DNA of 64,000 bases from Candidatus Krumholzibacteriia bacterium (GTDB lineage: Bacteria; Krumholzibacteriota; Krumholzibacteriia; JAJRXK01): contig DATFKK010000111.1 of NCBI GenBank assembly GCA_035268685.1, positions 1-64,000 of the forward strand, given 5' to 3'. The notes below the pieces were generated by a model. The model searched no databases. It saw nothing but the letters and a program-made list of their open reading frames with translations, and was not told where the DNA came from. Below are positions 37,425 through 46,810 of the stretch, piece by piece. Position 1 is the first letter of the stretch, and every line of letters begins with the position of its first letter. Position numbers and translations under genes: made by a program.

Positions 37425-38648
37425 ATGTCGCTCGAGAAGCTCAACGCCGGTCTGGCCCGGGATGTCGAAGCGCTCGCCGCCGAGGGTCGCGCCAAGGCGC
37501 CCGAGCGTGTCCTGAGCGGATACGTGCCGCCCCGCGACGGCCGCGGTCCGCGCTATCGGATCGAGGGCAACGACCAGGAGTTCCTGCGCATGAACTCCAA
37601 CAGCTATCTGTCGTTGAGCCACGACGAGCGATTGCTCCACCGGGCGGACGTCGCCGCCAAGGACTTCGGTGTGGGTCCCGGTGCGGTTCGCTTCATCGAC
37701 GGGACGTTCACCCCGCACGTCGCGCTCGAGCGCCGGGTGGCCGCCTTCTGCGGCAAACCGGCCGCGAAGATCTTCAACTCGGCCTACACGAGTAATCTGG
37801 GGCTCGCATTGGCCATCCAGAACCGCCAGACCTACTGGATCGGCGACGAGCTCAACCACAACTGCATCATTCGTGCAATGCGCATCGCCAATGTCCCGCG
37901 CGAGAACAAGGCGATCTACCGCCACAACGACATGGCGCACCTCGAGGAATGCGTGGAGCAGGTGCCCGACGGGATCGAGCGCGTGGTCGTGATCTTCGAC
38001 GGAGTGTTCAGCATGCGGGGCGACACCGCCCCGCTCGACGAGATCGACGCGATCCTCGCGCCGCACCGTGATCGCTTCGCCGAGGGGTTGATCACGGTGG
38101 TCGACGACTCGCACGGAATCGGCGCCTACGGGCAGACCGGTCGCGGCACCGAGGAGTACGCCGGGGCGAAGGCCGACGTCGTCGTGGGCACCTTCGGCAA
38201 GGCCTTCGGGGTGAACGGCGGCTTCGTCGCGAGCAGTTCCGAGGTGGTCGAGGCCGTGCGCCAGAAGGCCGACACCTACATCTACACCAACCCGCTCAGC
38301 GCAGCCGATTGCGCGGCGGCGATCGAGGCCCTCGACATCACCGACAGCGACGAAGGCCGGCAGCGTCTGCGACACCTGCACGATCGGATCGCCCAGTTCC
38401 GTGCGGGCATCGGGTCGTTGGGTATGGAGTCGATCCCGGGTCCGCACCCCGTGGTTCCGTTGCTCGTGCGCGACACCGACCGGACACGGGCGATGGTCGG
38501 CGCGTTCTTCGAGCACGGCGTGCTCGTGGTGGGGCTGACCTTCCCGGTGGTGCCCAAGGGCGACGAGACCATCCGCTTCCAGGTCAACGCGGCCCACACC
38601 GAGGCCGACGTCGACGAGGTCCTGCGGGTGCTCGAGCGGATCCGCTGA
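37425..38648 (+). CDS. Alpha-oxoamine synthase (Kbl/BioF family)
   Basis: 407 residues, fold-type I PLP enzyme. Motifs: GVGPGAVRFIDGTFTPHVAL, FNSAYTSNLGL, DELNHNCIIRAMR, VVDDSHGIGAYG with the PLP-stacking His/Asp, and the Schiff-base Lys in GTFGKAFGVNGGF. Close to glycine C-acetyltransferase (2-amino-3-ketobutyrate CoA ligase), about 398 residues; BioF and SPT belong to the same family, so the acyl-CoA and amino acid are not fixed. No threonine dehydrogenase neighbour is present. Confidence 0.88.
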   Translation: MSLEKLNAGLARDVEALAAEGRAKAPERVLSGYVPPRDGRGPRYRIEGNDQEFLRMNSNSYLSLSHDERLLHRADVAAKDFGVGPGAVRFIDGTFTPHVALERRVAAFCGKPAAKIFNSAYTSNLGLALAIQNRQTYWIGDELNHNCIIRAMRIANVPRENKAIYRHNDMAHLEECVEQVPDGIERVVVIFDGVFSMRGDTAPLDEIDAILAPHRDRFAEGLITVVDDSHGIGAYGQTGRGTEEYAGAKADVVVGTFGKAFGVNGGFVASSSEVVEAVRQKADTYIYTNPLSAADCAAAIEALDITDSDEGRQRLRHLHDRIAQFRAGIGSLGMESIPGPHPVVPLLVRDTDRTRAMVGAFFEHGVLVVGLTFPVVPKGDETIRFQVNAAHTEADVDEVLRVLERIR

Positions 38649-38655
38649 GCGGGTG

Positions 38656-39990
38656 TCAGCCGCTCGTCCGGCCGGCGCGCAGCCCCAGGCGCTCGAGTTC
38701 GGCCCCGAGGTAGGCGAAGTCCGGCGTGAGCTGCCCTCGCCAGAGGATCGTCGCGCGGCGGATCGGATCGGGCAGATCGGCATCTTCGAAGGAGGTGCCG
38801 AGATCGAGGTCGGCCAGCGCTTCGACGAAGGGTTCGAGCGCATCGGAGAAGGTCTCCGACGACTCGATCGGCAGCTCGGTCGGCAGGTTGCCCACGGCCA
38901 TCACGGCGACGCCGGGTCCGTCGAAGCCCGAGGGGGCCTCGCCGGTGGCCGGATCGAAGACGTAGACGGGGTCGCCGGGCTCGGTGTCGCGGACCGTGCA
39001 CGCGAGCGAGCCCTCCACGTCGCAGGTGATGTCGCCCACCGCGAGCAAGCGCCCGCTCGGAGCGGTGGCCGCGTTGAGGTCCTCACGCGTGGCGAAGACG
39101 GGATAGCGCTCGTCCCAGTAGACGCCGTGCACGAAGAGGGCCACGTGCGACAGGAACTCCCTGAGCCGCGAGCGGTAGCGCTCGGGCGTCGCGTAGTACT
39201 CCCGCGTGTCGAAACCACCGTCGGCCCGCTGCACGAGGTGGTGGAGCTCGAAGCGGACGCGTCCGATGCGGTCGCCCACGTGTTCGTGCGCCGCGTTCCA
39301 GCCGGCGAGCTCCTCGGGAGCGACGTTCTCGAAGGGAAGGAGATCGAAGATCTCGAGGGCGCCGTTGGTGACGTTCCCGCTGCCGGTGAAGCCCACGGTG
39401 AGTGGCCGCACCTCGTCGGGGACCTCCCCGGCGCGGATCCGCTCGCCGGCGGCACGCACGGCTTCGCGGGCCTCACCCACGTCGGGGTAACGGTGTGCGG
39501 GTCGGAGCCGGTCGAAGGGGTTCTCGTGACCCATTGCCGTCAGACGGCGGCCGAGGGCCCACAGGCTGTCGATCATGCCGGCGACGCCGGCGTGGTGGCT
39601 GAAGTAGATCATCCGTCGGCCGGTGGCGTCGGTCACGCGCTCGTAGTCGATCAGCGTGCAGCCCAGGTCGACCATCCGGGCCAGCATGGGCATGTTGAAC
39701 CACTGGCCCTTGATCGTGTGCGAGAAGAACAGGTAGGCCCCGTCGCGGCGGAACCAGGACGCCGGGATCTCCTTGATGCCCAGCACGACGTCGGCGTGCC
39801 GGACGTCGTCGACCAGGGTGGCCCCGGCGCTCGCGTAGGACGCATCGTCGAAGGCCCGCCGGGCGAAACGCTCGGCCAGGATCTCGACCCCGGCACCGGT
39901 GAGCCGGGCGACGGCGTCGGGGGTGAGGGCGACGCGGCGCTCCCACGGGTTCTTGTCCTCGCGGCGGAGTCCGATGCGTAGGCGGCTCAA
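38656..39990 (-). CDS. Lysine-ketoglutarate-reductase-like protein (AlaDH/PNT-type)
   Basis: 444 residues. The N-terminal domain RIGLRREDKNPWERRVALTP, VVLGIKEIP, FFSHTIKGQWFNMPML and DYERVTDATGRRMIYFS correspond to the LKR half of bifunctional aminoadipate semialdehyde synthase; the Rossmann part contains TVGFTGSGNVTNGA. LKR condenses lysine with 2-oxoglutarate to saccharopine. The start is TTG (39990) with GAGG 7 bases before it. With the separate SDH gene at 32045-33433 it would complete the first two steps of lysine degradation. Confidence 0.85.
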   Translation of the reverse strand: MSRLRIGLRREDKNPWERRVALTPDAVARLTGAGVEILAERFARRAFDDASYASAGATLVDDVRHADVVLGIKEIPASWFRRDGAYLFFSHTIKGQWFNMPMLARMVDLGCTLIDYERVTDATGRRMIYFSHHAGVAGMIDSLWALGRRLTAMGHENPFDRLRPAHRYPDVGEAREAVRAAGERIRAGEVPDEVRPLTVGFTGSGNVTNGALEIFDLLPFENVAPEELAGWNAAHEHVGDRIGRVRFELHHLVQRADGGFDTREYYATPERYRSRLREFLSHVALFVHGVYWDERYPVFATREDLNAATAPSGRLLAVGDITCDVEGSLACTVRDTEPGDPVYVFDPATGEAPSGFDGPGVAVMAVGNLPTELPIESSETFSDALEPFVEALADLDLGTSFEDADLPDPIRRATILWRGQLTPDFAYLGAELERLGLRAGRTSG

Positions 39991-40154
39991 GAGCGGACCT
40001 CGGGAGCTCGGTGTGTGGATCGATGACCCGTCAGGGATAGTCGAAGGCCGGTAGGCCCGCGACCGGTGTCGCGACGCCGCCCTGATCTTTCCAGCGTCGA
40101 GGACGGGCGTTAGTCTGGGCGCGGCGCTCCACCCACTCCGACCCCCCCCGAGGC

Positions 40155-41351
40155 ATGTCCACCCAACGCTTTCGCTGCACTGTGCTGGGGGCTCTCCTCC
40201 TGGCGACGGGGGCTGCGGCCCAGCCCTCGGCCACGGCGGAGAGCGTGGTCGTGCGATCGGCCGCCGGGGCCAGCGCGGCCCTCGGCGGTGCCGACACCGT
40301 GTTCGGCACCGGAGCGTTCGACGCCCTCGACCAGCCCGCTCTGGCGGCCGAGGGAACGGGGATCCGGCTCGACGTGTCGTGGCAGATCGATCGTTTCGTC
40401 GATCCGGCCGTCGATCCCTGGGCAGTGGGCGTGATCGTTCCCCTGGGTGTCGGCGATCGCCGCCTGCCGGCGTTGAGCGTGTCGCATCGGAGGCTACAGG
40501 CCGACGGCCTGCCCCTGGCCGGGGACGCGCGGCTCCTCGTGGATCTCGACCACGAACTCACGAACCTCGGGATGGCCTGGCGGGCCGACGACGGACGGTG
40601 GTCGGTGGGTGCGACCCTGCACGCGGTCTCGAAGAGTGGCGTGAGCGGCTTCACCCTGCGGACCGCCACCGTCGACACGGCCTTCGCCGCGGCGGGACAC
40701 GACGATCTGCTCTTCGCGGGCAGTGTCGGCGGACTCGTCACGAGCAATGCCCTCCCCTTCGCATCGGGGTCGCTGTCGCTGCGGGGCGGGGCGGCTCTGC
40801 GGCGCGTCGGAGAGGACGTCGACGTCCGGGCCGAGACGATCACGTTCGGCTCCGGAACCTCCCAAGTCCTGACCCGACGGTCGGCCCTCGCCTCGGCCGT
40901 GGCCGTCGGCGCCGGGGCGCACTGGTGGAGGCCCCGACTGGCGCTGCGGGCCGCGGTCGATGCCGCGTGGCCCCTCTACGACGAGGCGCCGGACCACCCC
41001 ATCCTGGCGGCGGGTGTCGAACTCGCGGTGGCCGACGTGGTCTTCCTGCGCGCGGGCGTGCGCGACGACGAACTCGATACCATCATGACCTTCGGGGCCG
41101 GGCTCCGCGCACCGCTGTCGCGCCGCTGGAGCGTGAGCCTCGACGTGGCCCGCGAACCGGGCCGAGCCGACCGTTCGGATCCCCCGGACGCCACCGTGAT
41201 CGGGATCCGCCTGACGGCCCCGATCCCGGGCACGGGCGACGACGACCTCGACGACCTGCTCGACGACCTCGACGACATCGACGACTGGATCGATGATCTC
41301 GAGCCTGCTTCGAGCGACACCATGACGACCCCTACCTCCGATCAGGAGTGA
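40155..41351 (+). CDS. Secreted barrel-like protein with Asp-rich C-terminal repeat
   Basis: 398 residues with a signal peptide (CTVLGALLLATGAAA). The mature part resembles PorV/UPF0164-type barrels (SAGTA-like ASAALGGADTVFGTG, DALDQPALAAEG, many alternating strands such as LSLRGGAALRRVGEDVDV). Near the end lies an acidic run based on DDLDD/DDIDD units (GDDDLDDLLDDLDDIDDW) before a Thr/Ser tail. The acidic run could bind calcium or a periplasmic partner. Overlaps the phosphatase gene by GTGA. Confidence 0.7.
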   Translation: MSTQRFRCTVLGALLLATGAAAQPSATAESVVVRSAAGASAALGGADTVFGTGAFDALDQPALAAEGTGIRLDVSWQIDRFVDPAVDPWAVGVIVPLGVGDRRLPALSVSHRRLQADGLPLAGDARLLVDLDHELTNLGMAWRADDGRWSVGATLHAVSKSGVSGFTLRTATVDTAFAAAGHDDLLFAGSVGGLVTSNALPFASGSLSLRGGAALRRVGEDVDVRAETITFGSGTSQVLTRRSALASAVAVGAGAHWWRPRLALRAAVDAAWPLYDEAPDHPILAAGVELAVADVVFLRAGVRDDELDTIMTFGAGLRAPLSRRWSVSLDVAREPGRADRSDPPDATVIGIRLTAPIPGTGDDDLDDLLDDLDDIDDWIDDLEPASSDTMTTPTSDQE

Positions 41352-41833
41352 CCGCCGTGACGCAACGTGTGCTCTTCGTGTGCCTGGGAAACATCTGCCG
41401 CTCTCCGTTGGCCGAGGGCGTGTTCCGCCATCTGGTCACCGAACGCGGGCTGGACGATCGGATCGAGGTCGATTCGGCGGGCACGGGCGGTTGGCACGTG
41501 GGCGAGGGCCCGGACCCACGCTCGCTCGAGGTGGCGGTGCGCAACGGAGTGAGCCTCGACGGGCAGTCGGCTCGGCGGATCGAGAACGGGGACCTCGCCG
41601 ACTTCCACTGGGTCGTGGCCATGGACACCGACAACGAGCGCGATCTTCGTCGCCTGGCCGAAGCCAGCGGTGAGGCACGCATCCACCGTCTGCGCGACTT
41701 CGACCCCGAGGGTGCCGGTGACGTCCCCGACCCCTACTACGGAGGGCCGCAGGGCTTCGACGTCGTCTACGCGATGGTCGAGCGCAGCTGCCGAGCGCTG
41801 CTCGACCGGGTGGAAGCGGAGTTGGGCCGGTGA
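41348..41833 (+). CDS. Low-molecular-weight protein tyrosine phosphatase
   Basis: 161 residues. The catalytic loop VCLGNICRSPLAEG carries the nucleophile Cys12 and Arg18; the general acid is in DVPDPYYGG. It starts with GTG overlapping the previous stop (GTGA) and overlaps the kinase gene by GTGA. Bacterial LMW-PTPs dephosphorylate tyrosine kinases of exopolysaccharide systems; those paired with fructosamine-kinase homologs may instead act on sugar-amine phosphates on proteins. Confidence 0.94.
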   Translation: MTAVTQRVLFVCLGNICRSPLAEGVFRHLVTERGLDDRIEVDSAGTGGWHVGEGPDPRSLEVAVRNGVSLDGQSARRIENGDLADFHWVVAMDTDNERDLRRLAEASGEARIHRLRDFDPEGAGDVPDPYYGGPQGFDVVYAMVERSCRALLDRVEAELGR

Positions 41834-42705
41834 TCGACGACACGCGGCTGCGGCAGGTGCTCGAGGAAGGGCTCGGTCGTCCGGTCGGCGACTTCGACCG
41901 CGAGCCCCTCGGGGGCGGGTGCATCAACGACGCCTTCGTCGTGGACGTGGGCGAGCGCTTCGTGGTGAAGGGCAACGATCGTCCTCTGCCCCACCAGTTC
42001 GAGTCCGAGGCGCGGGGGCTCGAAGCCCTGCGCGCCGCCGGTGGCCCGCTCGTGATCCCCCGCGTCCTGGGGTTCCGTGACGATGCCCAGAACGGCGGCT
42101 TTCTCGTGATCGAGTACCTCGAGCCCGGACGCCGGGCGCCCGACTTCGACGAGCGCCTCGGGCACGGTCTGGCCTCGCTGCACCGCCACGCCGACGATCG
42201 CGGATTCGGCTTCGACGTCGACGGCTACTGTGGTGCCACCCCTCAGCCGAATCCCTGGACCGACCGCTGGCCCGCCTTCTACGCCGAACATCGGATCCGG
42301 CACCACGTCCGTCTGGCGGCCGACCGCGGACTCGACCGCGGCACCGTCGATCTGCTCGACTCGATCGCCGATCGCCTCGAGGAATGGATCGACGACGGGC
42401 CGTCGTCGTTGATCCACGGCGATCTCTGGTCGGGGAACCTGCACTGCACGGCGGACGGCGCACCCGCCCTGATCGACCCCGCTGCCTACTTCGGACACCG
42501 CGAGGCCGAGCTCGGCATGATGTCGCTGTTCGGAGGGTTCGGGCCGGCAGTGTGGGAGGCCTACCAGGAGGCCTGGCCGCTGGAACCGGGATGGCGGCAA
42601 CGACTCGGTCTGTACGAGCTGTACCACCTGATCAACCACTACGTCTTGTTCGGTGGGGCCTACGCCGCGTCGACGCGCGACTGCGCCCTTCGCTACGCGG
42701 GCTGA
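41830..42705 (+). CDS. Fructosamine/ketosamine-3-kinase family protein
   Basis: 291 residues of the aminoglycoside-kinase-like fold. ATP site residues lie in GGGCINDAFVVDVGERFVVK (Lys), the catalytic loop is SSLIHGDLWSGNLHC (Asp), and the metal site is ALIDPAAYFGHREAELGM. Phosphorylates ketosamine adducts on glycated proteins, making them unstable and so repairing protein. The GTG start overlaps the LMW-PTP stop; a phosphatase-kinase pair of this kind is known for ribulosamine/erythrulosamine repair. Confidence 0.92.
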   Translation: MIDDTRLRQVLEEGLGRPVGDFDREPLGGGCINDAFVVDVGERFVVKGNDRPLPHQFESEARGLEALRAAGGPLVIPRVLGFRDDAQNGGFLVIEYLEPGRRAPDFDERLGHGLASLHRHADDRGFGFDVDGYCGATPQPNPWTDRWPAFYAEHRIRHHVRLAADRGLDRGTVDLLDSIADRLEEWIDDGPSSLIHGDLWSGNLHCTADGAPALIDPAAYFGHREAELGMMSLFGGFGPAVWEAYQEAWPLEPGWRQRLGLYELYHLINHYVLFGGAYAASTRDCALRYAG

Positions 42706-42709
42706 GCGT

Positions 42710-44749
42710 TCAGCGCTGCACGCTGAGTTGCAGGAAGACCTGCCGCGGGATCTCGGCCGACGGATAGATGTCGGTGCGGTCCTCGAGATCCACCCGCCCG
42801 TCGTCGATGAGATTCCGGCCCAGCACCGACACTTCCACGGCGGGGTCCGGTCGCCACGCCAGTCTCGCCTGCAGCTCCTGGACGCCTTCGATCGGGAGGC
42901 GATAGACGGCCTGATCCTCGGACACGTCGTCGAGGGCGGAACTCACGCGCAGGCCGAGGTCGGCGCTCCAGGTCGAGGTCGGAGCCACACCCAGGCGGAG
43001 GAAGCCCATGTGCCGGGGCGAGTCCTCGGGATTGTTGTTGAAGAAGCTGACCGCGACGTCCCCCTGTTCGGGGTCCATCGGCGCGGCAAGCAGATCGAGA
43101 TCGAGATAGGTGTAGCTGGCCTGGAGACGGATCCAGGGTCGCGGCCGTACCTCGAGCACGGTCTCCATGCCGCGGGCCCGCATCTCGGCTCCGTTGACGA
43201 CTTCCGAGTCGAGCTCCAGGTGAGGCGGCACGTCGATTCCGCCGGCGACCTCCGGTTGCTCCACCACGTTGTACACGAGGTCGTCGTAGTCCTGCTGGAA
43301 GACGGCCAGGTCGATCCCGACGGCGGACCCGAGCTGTTTCCTCCAGCCCATCTCGTAGGCGAGCATCGATTCGGCGTCGAGGCCAGGATCGCCCTCGAAG
43401 TTCGCGATGGTCGACACGAGTTCGCCCTGGCCGGGTCCCACCTGCCGGCGGGCCACGGTGGACGTCAGGGCACGCGACGGCGTCCGGACGGCACGCGACG
43501 CAGCGGCCCAGAAGAATCCGGCCCGGCCGGTGTCGAACGCGGTACGAACGCTCGGCTGCCACTCCCATCCCGAGTCGTCGTTGTGCTCCAACTTGGTCCC
43601 CGCGATCAGGCGGACGCGGTCGGTCGCGCGGAACTCGTCCTGCACGAACAGGCTCGTCCAGTGGAGCGTCCGGCTCGTGGGCACGAAGCCGTAGGTCGAG
43701 CTCCCCCGGATCCGATCGTCGGACACCCGGAGGTTGGCCCCTGTGACGAAGTCGTGGCGGTCGCCCTCGCGCGTGAACTGGAGGTCGGCGTCGTAGCTGA
43801 AGCGCTCCTCGTGGAACAGGCGCTCGTCACGGTCGTGGAACTCCAGCCAGCTCTGCACCGCGACACTCGAGCGATTCCCCACCGGACGCACCCAGCGCGC
43901 GAGGGCCGACACCGCCTGGGTGAGGTGGAGGTCCACGTCCCGCACCACGTCGACCTGGCGCTCTTCGTCGAACAGCACGTCCTGGCGCTCGGTCTCGACC
44001 CGGTAGGCCCGGGCGTTGAGCGTCACCCGACCACCGCCGGCCGGGGCGTCGTAGCGCAAGCCGGTGGACAGGTTCCTCCATCCCCCGCCGTCGAACTGGC
44101 CCGGAGCGGCGTCGAACTCACCGCGGTCGTGGCCGCTGATCCAGACCCGTCCGTGTCCCTCGTCGCCGACGCGGCCCCCGAACCGGGCCCGGGCGCCGAA
44201 CTCGTCTCCACTCACGCGACTCGAGACCGACCAACCCTGCGTCTCGCCCGCTTCGCGCGTGACCACGTTGATCACGCCGTTCACCGCGTTCGCACCCCAC
44301 AGTGCACCGCCGGGGCCCCGGACGATCTCGATCCGGTCGATGTCGTCGATCGGCAGGTCGTGCTCGTCCCAGTAGACCCCCGAGAAGAACAGGCTGTAGA
44401 CGGAGCGGCCGTCGATCAGGACGAGGAGCTTGTCGGAGAGCACGCCGTTGAAGCCCCGCACGCCGACCGCCGTGTTGGCGGCGTTCAGGCGCGAGAACTG
44501 GACCCCCGGGACCCACTCGAGGGCGTCGACCAGGGTGACCGCGCCGTAGCGACGCAGGTCGTCCTGCGTGAGCACGGTGACCGCGGCCGGGGTCTCGAAC
44601 GCCGACGTCGGCCGCTTCGAGGCCGTGACGACCTCGACCTCGAGGAGCTCTTCGAGTGACAGCTCCTCGAGCCCGTCGCCGGCCCGGGCCGGGCTGGCGA
44701 GGGCGATCGCGAGCGCGACCCACATCCATTCGGGCAGTCGTGGTGACAT
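42710..44749 (-). CDS. TonB-dependent receptor
   Basis: 679 residues with a signal peptide (MWVALAIALASPARA). Plug domain: VEVVTASKRPTSAFETPAAV, TLVDALEWVPGVQF, VGVRGFNGVLSDKLLVLIDG, DRIEIVRGPGGALWGANAVNG. The barrel ends in VFLQLSVQR. The ligand is unknown. GAGGAGG lies just before the ATG. On the opposite strand to a VOC gene; no nearby TonB or transport genes were found in the window. Confidence 0.92.
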   Translation of the reverse strand: MSPRLPEWMWVALAIALASPARAGDGLEELSLEELLEVEVVTASKRPTSAFETPAAVTVLTQDDLRRYGAVTLVDALEWVPGVQFSRLNAANTAVGVRGFNGVLSDKLLVLIDGRSVYSLFFSGVYWDEHDLPIDDIDRIEIVRGPGGALWGANAVNGVINVVTREAGETQGWSVSSRVSGDEFGARARFGGRVGDEGHGRVWISGHDRGEFDAAPGQFDGGGWRNLSTGLRYDAPAGGGRVTLNARAYRVETERQDVLFDEERQVDVVRDVDLHLTQAVSALARWVRPVGNRSSVAVQSWLEFHDRDERLFHEERFSYDADLQFTREGDRHDFVTGANLRVSDDRIRGSSTYGFVPTSRTLHWTSLFVQDEFRATDRVRLIAGTKLEHNDDSGWEWQPSVRTAFDTGRAGFFWAAASRAVRTPSRALTSTVARRQVGPGQGELVSTIANFEGDPGLDAESMLAYEMGWRKQLGSAVGIDLAVFQQDYDDLVYNVVEQPEVAGGIDVPPHLELDSEVVNGAEMRARGMETVLEVRPRPWIRLQASYTYLDLDLLAAPMDPEQGDVAVSFFNNNPEDSPRHMGFLRLGVAPTSTWSADLGLRVSSALDDVSEDQAVYRLPIEGVQELQARLAWRPDPAVEVSVLGRNLIDDGRVDLEDRTDIYPSAEIPRQVFLQLSVQR

Positions 44750-44878
44750 GGTCCTCCTCGTAGAGATGGGTCGGCCGGCCTCGACGGATCTTGAGGCCGG
44801 ATCCCTGGAGGGACGCGGGGCGTGACGGGACCGGAGGGACCCTCCATACTCGGGGGCCCCCGAGGCGGAGGTGCCGGA

Positions 44879-45280
44879 ATGAAGCGACTCACCCCGAATC
44901 TCCTCGTCGAGTCCATCGAGGATGCGTTGCCGTTCTGGGAAGCCCTGGGATTCGAGCGGATGGCCGAGGTCCCGCACGGCGGGCGGCTCGGTTTCGTGGG
45001 CCTGACGCGCGGCGATGCCGAACTCATGTTCCAGAGCCGGGCCTCCCTCGAGGCCGACCTGCCGGAGGCCGTGCCCGAGACCTGCGATCACTCGGGGTTG
45101 GGCCTGTTCGTGGAGATCGACATGCCCTTCGACGACCTGATCGAACGGATCGACGGCACCGACGCCGAGATCCTCGTTCCCGATCGGCGCACCTTCTACG
45201 GCGCCCGCGAGATCGCCGTGCGGACGCCCGACGGGATCTTCGTCGTGTTCGCCGCCTTCGAAGACGCCGAGGCCGGATAG
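44879..45280 (+). CDS. VOC (glyoxalase/bleomycin resistance) protein
   Basis: 133 residues. MKRLTPNLLVESIEDALPFWEALGF starts a vicinal-oxygen-chelate module; FVGLTRGDAELMFQ, GLGLFVEIDM and REIAVRTPDGIFVVFAAF complete the beta-alpha repeats. Metal ligand positions are partly replaced, so a metal-independent binding role is possible. GGAGG is 7 bases before the ATG; a longer in-frame start upstream is unlikely. Confidence 0.82.
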   Translation: MKRLTPNLLVESIEDALPFWEALGFERMAEVPHGGRLGFVGLTRGDAELMFQSRASLEADLPEAVPETCDHSGLGLFVEIDMPFDDLIERIDGTDAEILVPDRRTFYGAREIAVRTPDGIFVVFAAFEDAEAG

Positions 45281-45502
45281 TCCCGGGTGCGAGTGCGACC
45301 GGCAGGCCGCGCACGACACCGGTCGGCCACCCGCTGGTTCCGGACCCGTGTCCGGTCGGTGCCCGTCGTCTCGTGGCTCCAGAGCGTTTCGGAGCCCCCG
45401 AGATCGCGGTACGAGCGGTCGAACACATCCGGGAGGTCCCCGCGTAGGATCGTCAGACGGCATCCGCGGACCCGGAGTTCAAGCTCGAACAAGACCACCT
45501 GG

Positions 45503-46732
45503 ATGGGTCGGGACGGATCGGACACGGTTGACACACGGGGGGCGTCGGCAGTGCGGCGACCGGATCGACACGGAAATCGGGGCGAGCGGGCCCGCCGGGG
45601 CGTCCGGCTCGCGTCGCTGGCGCCTCTGTTGGCCGTCATCGTGTTCGCACGGCCGGCCCCTGCGGGATGCGCCGAACAGAGCCTGTGGGCCTACGAGGCC
45701 GTTCCCGCGGCCTTCCGGTCGGGTGAGGTGGAACGAGTCTACGCCGCGATCGACGAGTGGTGGGCCGCGTGCGGACCGCAGCCGGATGTCGTGCGGATCG
45801 ACGTGCTGGCCCGGATCTGGGCGGACGACTTCGATCCCGAGACCCTCACCCCCGAGTTCGTCGACCACCTCGTCGAGATCGATCTCGAGGCCCGGGACTT
45901 CGCGGCGGCCGAGCGCGACACCACGCTCGACGACGTGCTCTGGACGCGCCGTTTCGACCGGTTCAGCCGGGATCTCGCCGCCGATCTGATCCCGGTGACG
46001 GCTCCGGGAACGGTCGAGTACCTGTTGGCCCGCTTCTATGCGGGTGAGTCCGAGGTCCTCTGGCAGCGCATCGATGCCGAGCCCTATGCCTCCACCTGGC
46101 TCGGAACGCTCGTCCGGGCCGAGCGGGAGCGTCTGTCCGAGCCGCAGCCGGTCGGGTTGGCAGGGCTCTACCTGGGGCAGTGGAACGGCCGGGGGCGGCT
46201 GGAGCCCGCGGGTGGCCGGCTCGCGATCGGGTTGCAACTGGGTGGCAGGGTCGGCCGCTTCGGAGCGCGCCTGGCCGGAGACCTCCTCGTGGGCAACTAC
46301 GACGGCGACTACGTCATCCGCGACGGCGAGAACCTCTTCCTCACCAACAAGTTCACCGGCCTGTCGGCGCTGCTCGAACCGAGTGTTCGCGTGACGTCGC
46401 TCGGACCCGTCGCGCTCGATCTGACCGCCGGCGTGGGGTGGGCCGGAGTCGAGGCCCTCTCGCCCGAGGTGGTGCGTGGGATCGAACTCCCCGCGGTGTG
46501 GGCGCACTCCCTCGTGCGGACGGCGGGAGTCAACGCGCGGTGGGAGATCGACCGGCGATTCCTCGAACTGCAGTTCCGGTGGGAATGGTCGGACTGGAGC
46601 ACGGGCGCCGACGGCTCCGATCTCGACGGCGAGGCCTGGCAGATCCGCATCGGGTTCGGCGGGACGACGCCGTCGGAGGACGTCGAGCGCCGCCGGGAGC
46701 TGCTCGAACCGCGCCGCAGCCGGCCCCGGTGA
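45503..46732 (+). CDS. Secreted barrel-type protein of unknown function
   Basis: 409 residues from the chosen ATG, with a hydrophobic segment at about 36-52 (LASLAPLLAVIVFARPAPAG) that probably exports the protein. The middle is helical and Asp/Trp-rich; the C-terminal half has amphipathic strands (GRLAIGLQLGGRVGRFGARL, LDLTAGVGWAGVEAL) as in outer-membrane barrels. The start is uncertain: GTG at 45551 would give a shorter signal peptide. The frame is open further upstream to 45287 but low-complexity. Function unknown. Confidence 0.65.
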   Translation: MGRDGSDTVDTRGASAVRRPDRHGNRGERARRGVRLASLAPLLAVIVFARPAPAGCAEQSLWAYEAVPAAFRSGEVERVYAAIDEWWAACGPQPDVVRIDVLARIWADDFDPETLTPEFVDHLVEIDLEARDFAAAERDTTLDDVLWTRRFDRFSRDLAADLIPVTAPGTVEYLLARFYAGESEVLWQRIDAEPYASTWLGTLVRAERERLSEPQPVGLAGLYLGQWNGRGRLEPAGGRLAIGLQLGGRVGRFGARLAGDLLVGNYDGDYVIRDGENLFLTNKFTGLSALLEPSVRVTSLGPVALDLTAGVGWAGVEALSPEVVRGIELPAVWAHSLVRTAGVNARWEIDRRFLELQFRWEWSDWSTGADGSDLDGEAWQIRIGFGGTTPSEDVERRRELLEPRRSRPR

Positions 46733-46810
46733 AGCCGATCGCAGGAATCGGGTCGCGCGGGGACGAGCGGGTGGCCTAGTCTGCGCTCGTCCGGTCGCGA
46801 GGAGCCCGCC

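Noticed and set aside
45287-45502. Upstream extension of the exported barrel protein at 45.5 kb
   Set aside because: The extra 72 codons are Arg/Ser/Thr-rich and would place the hydrophobic export segment deep inside the protein.
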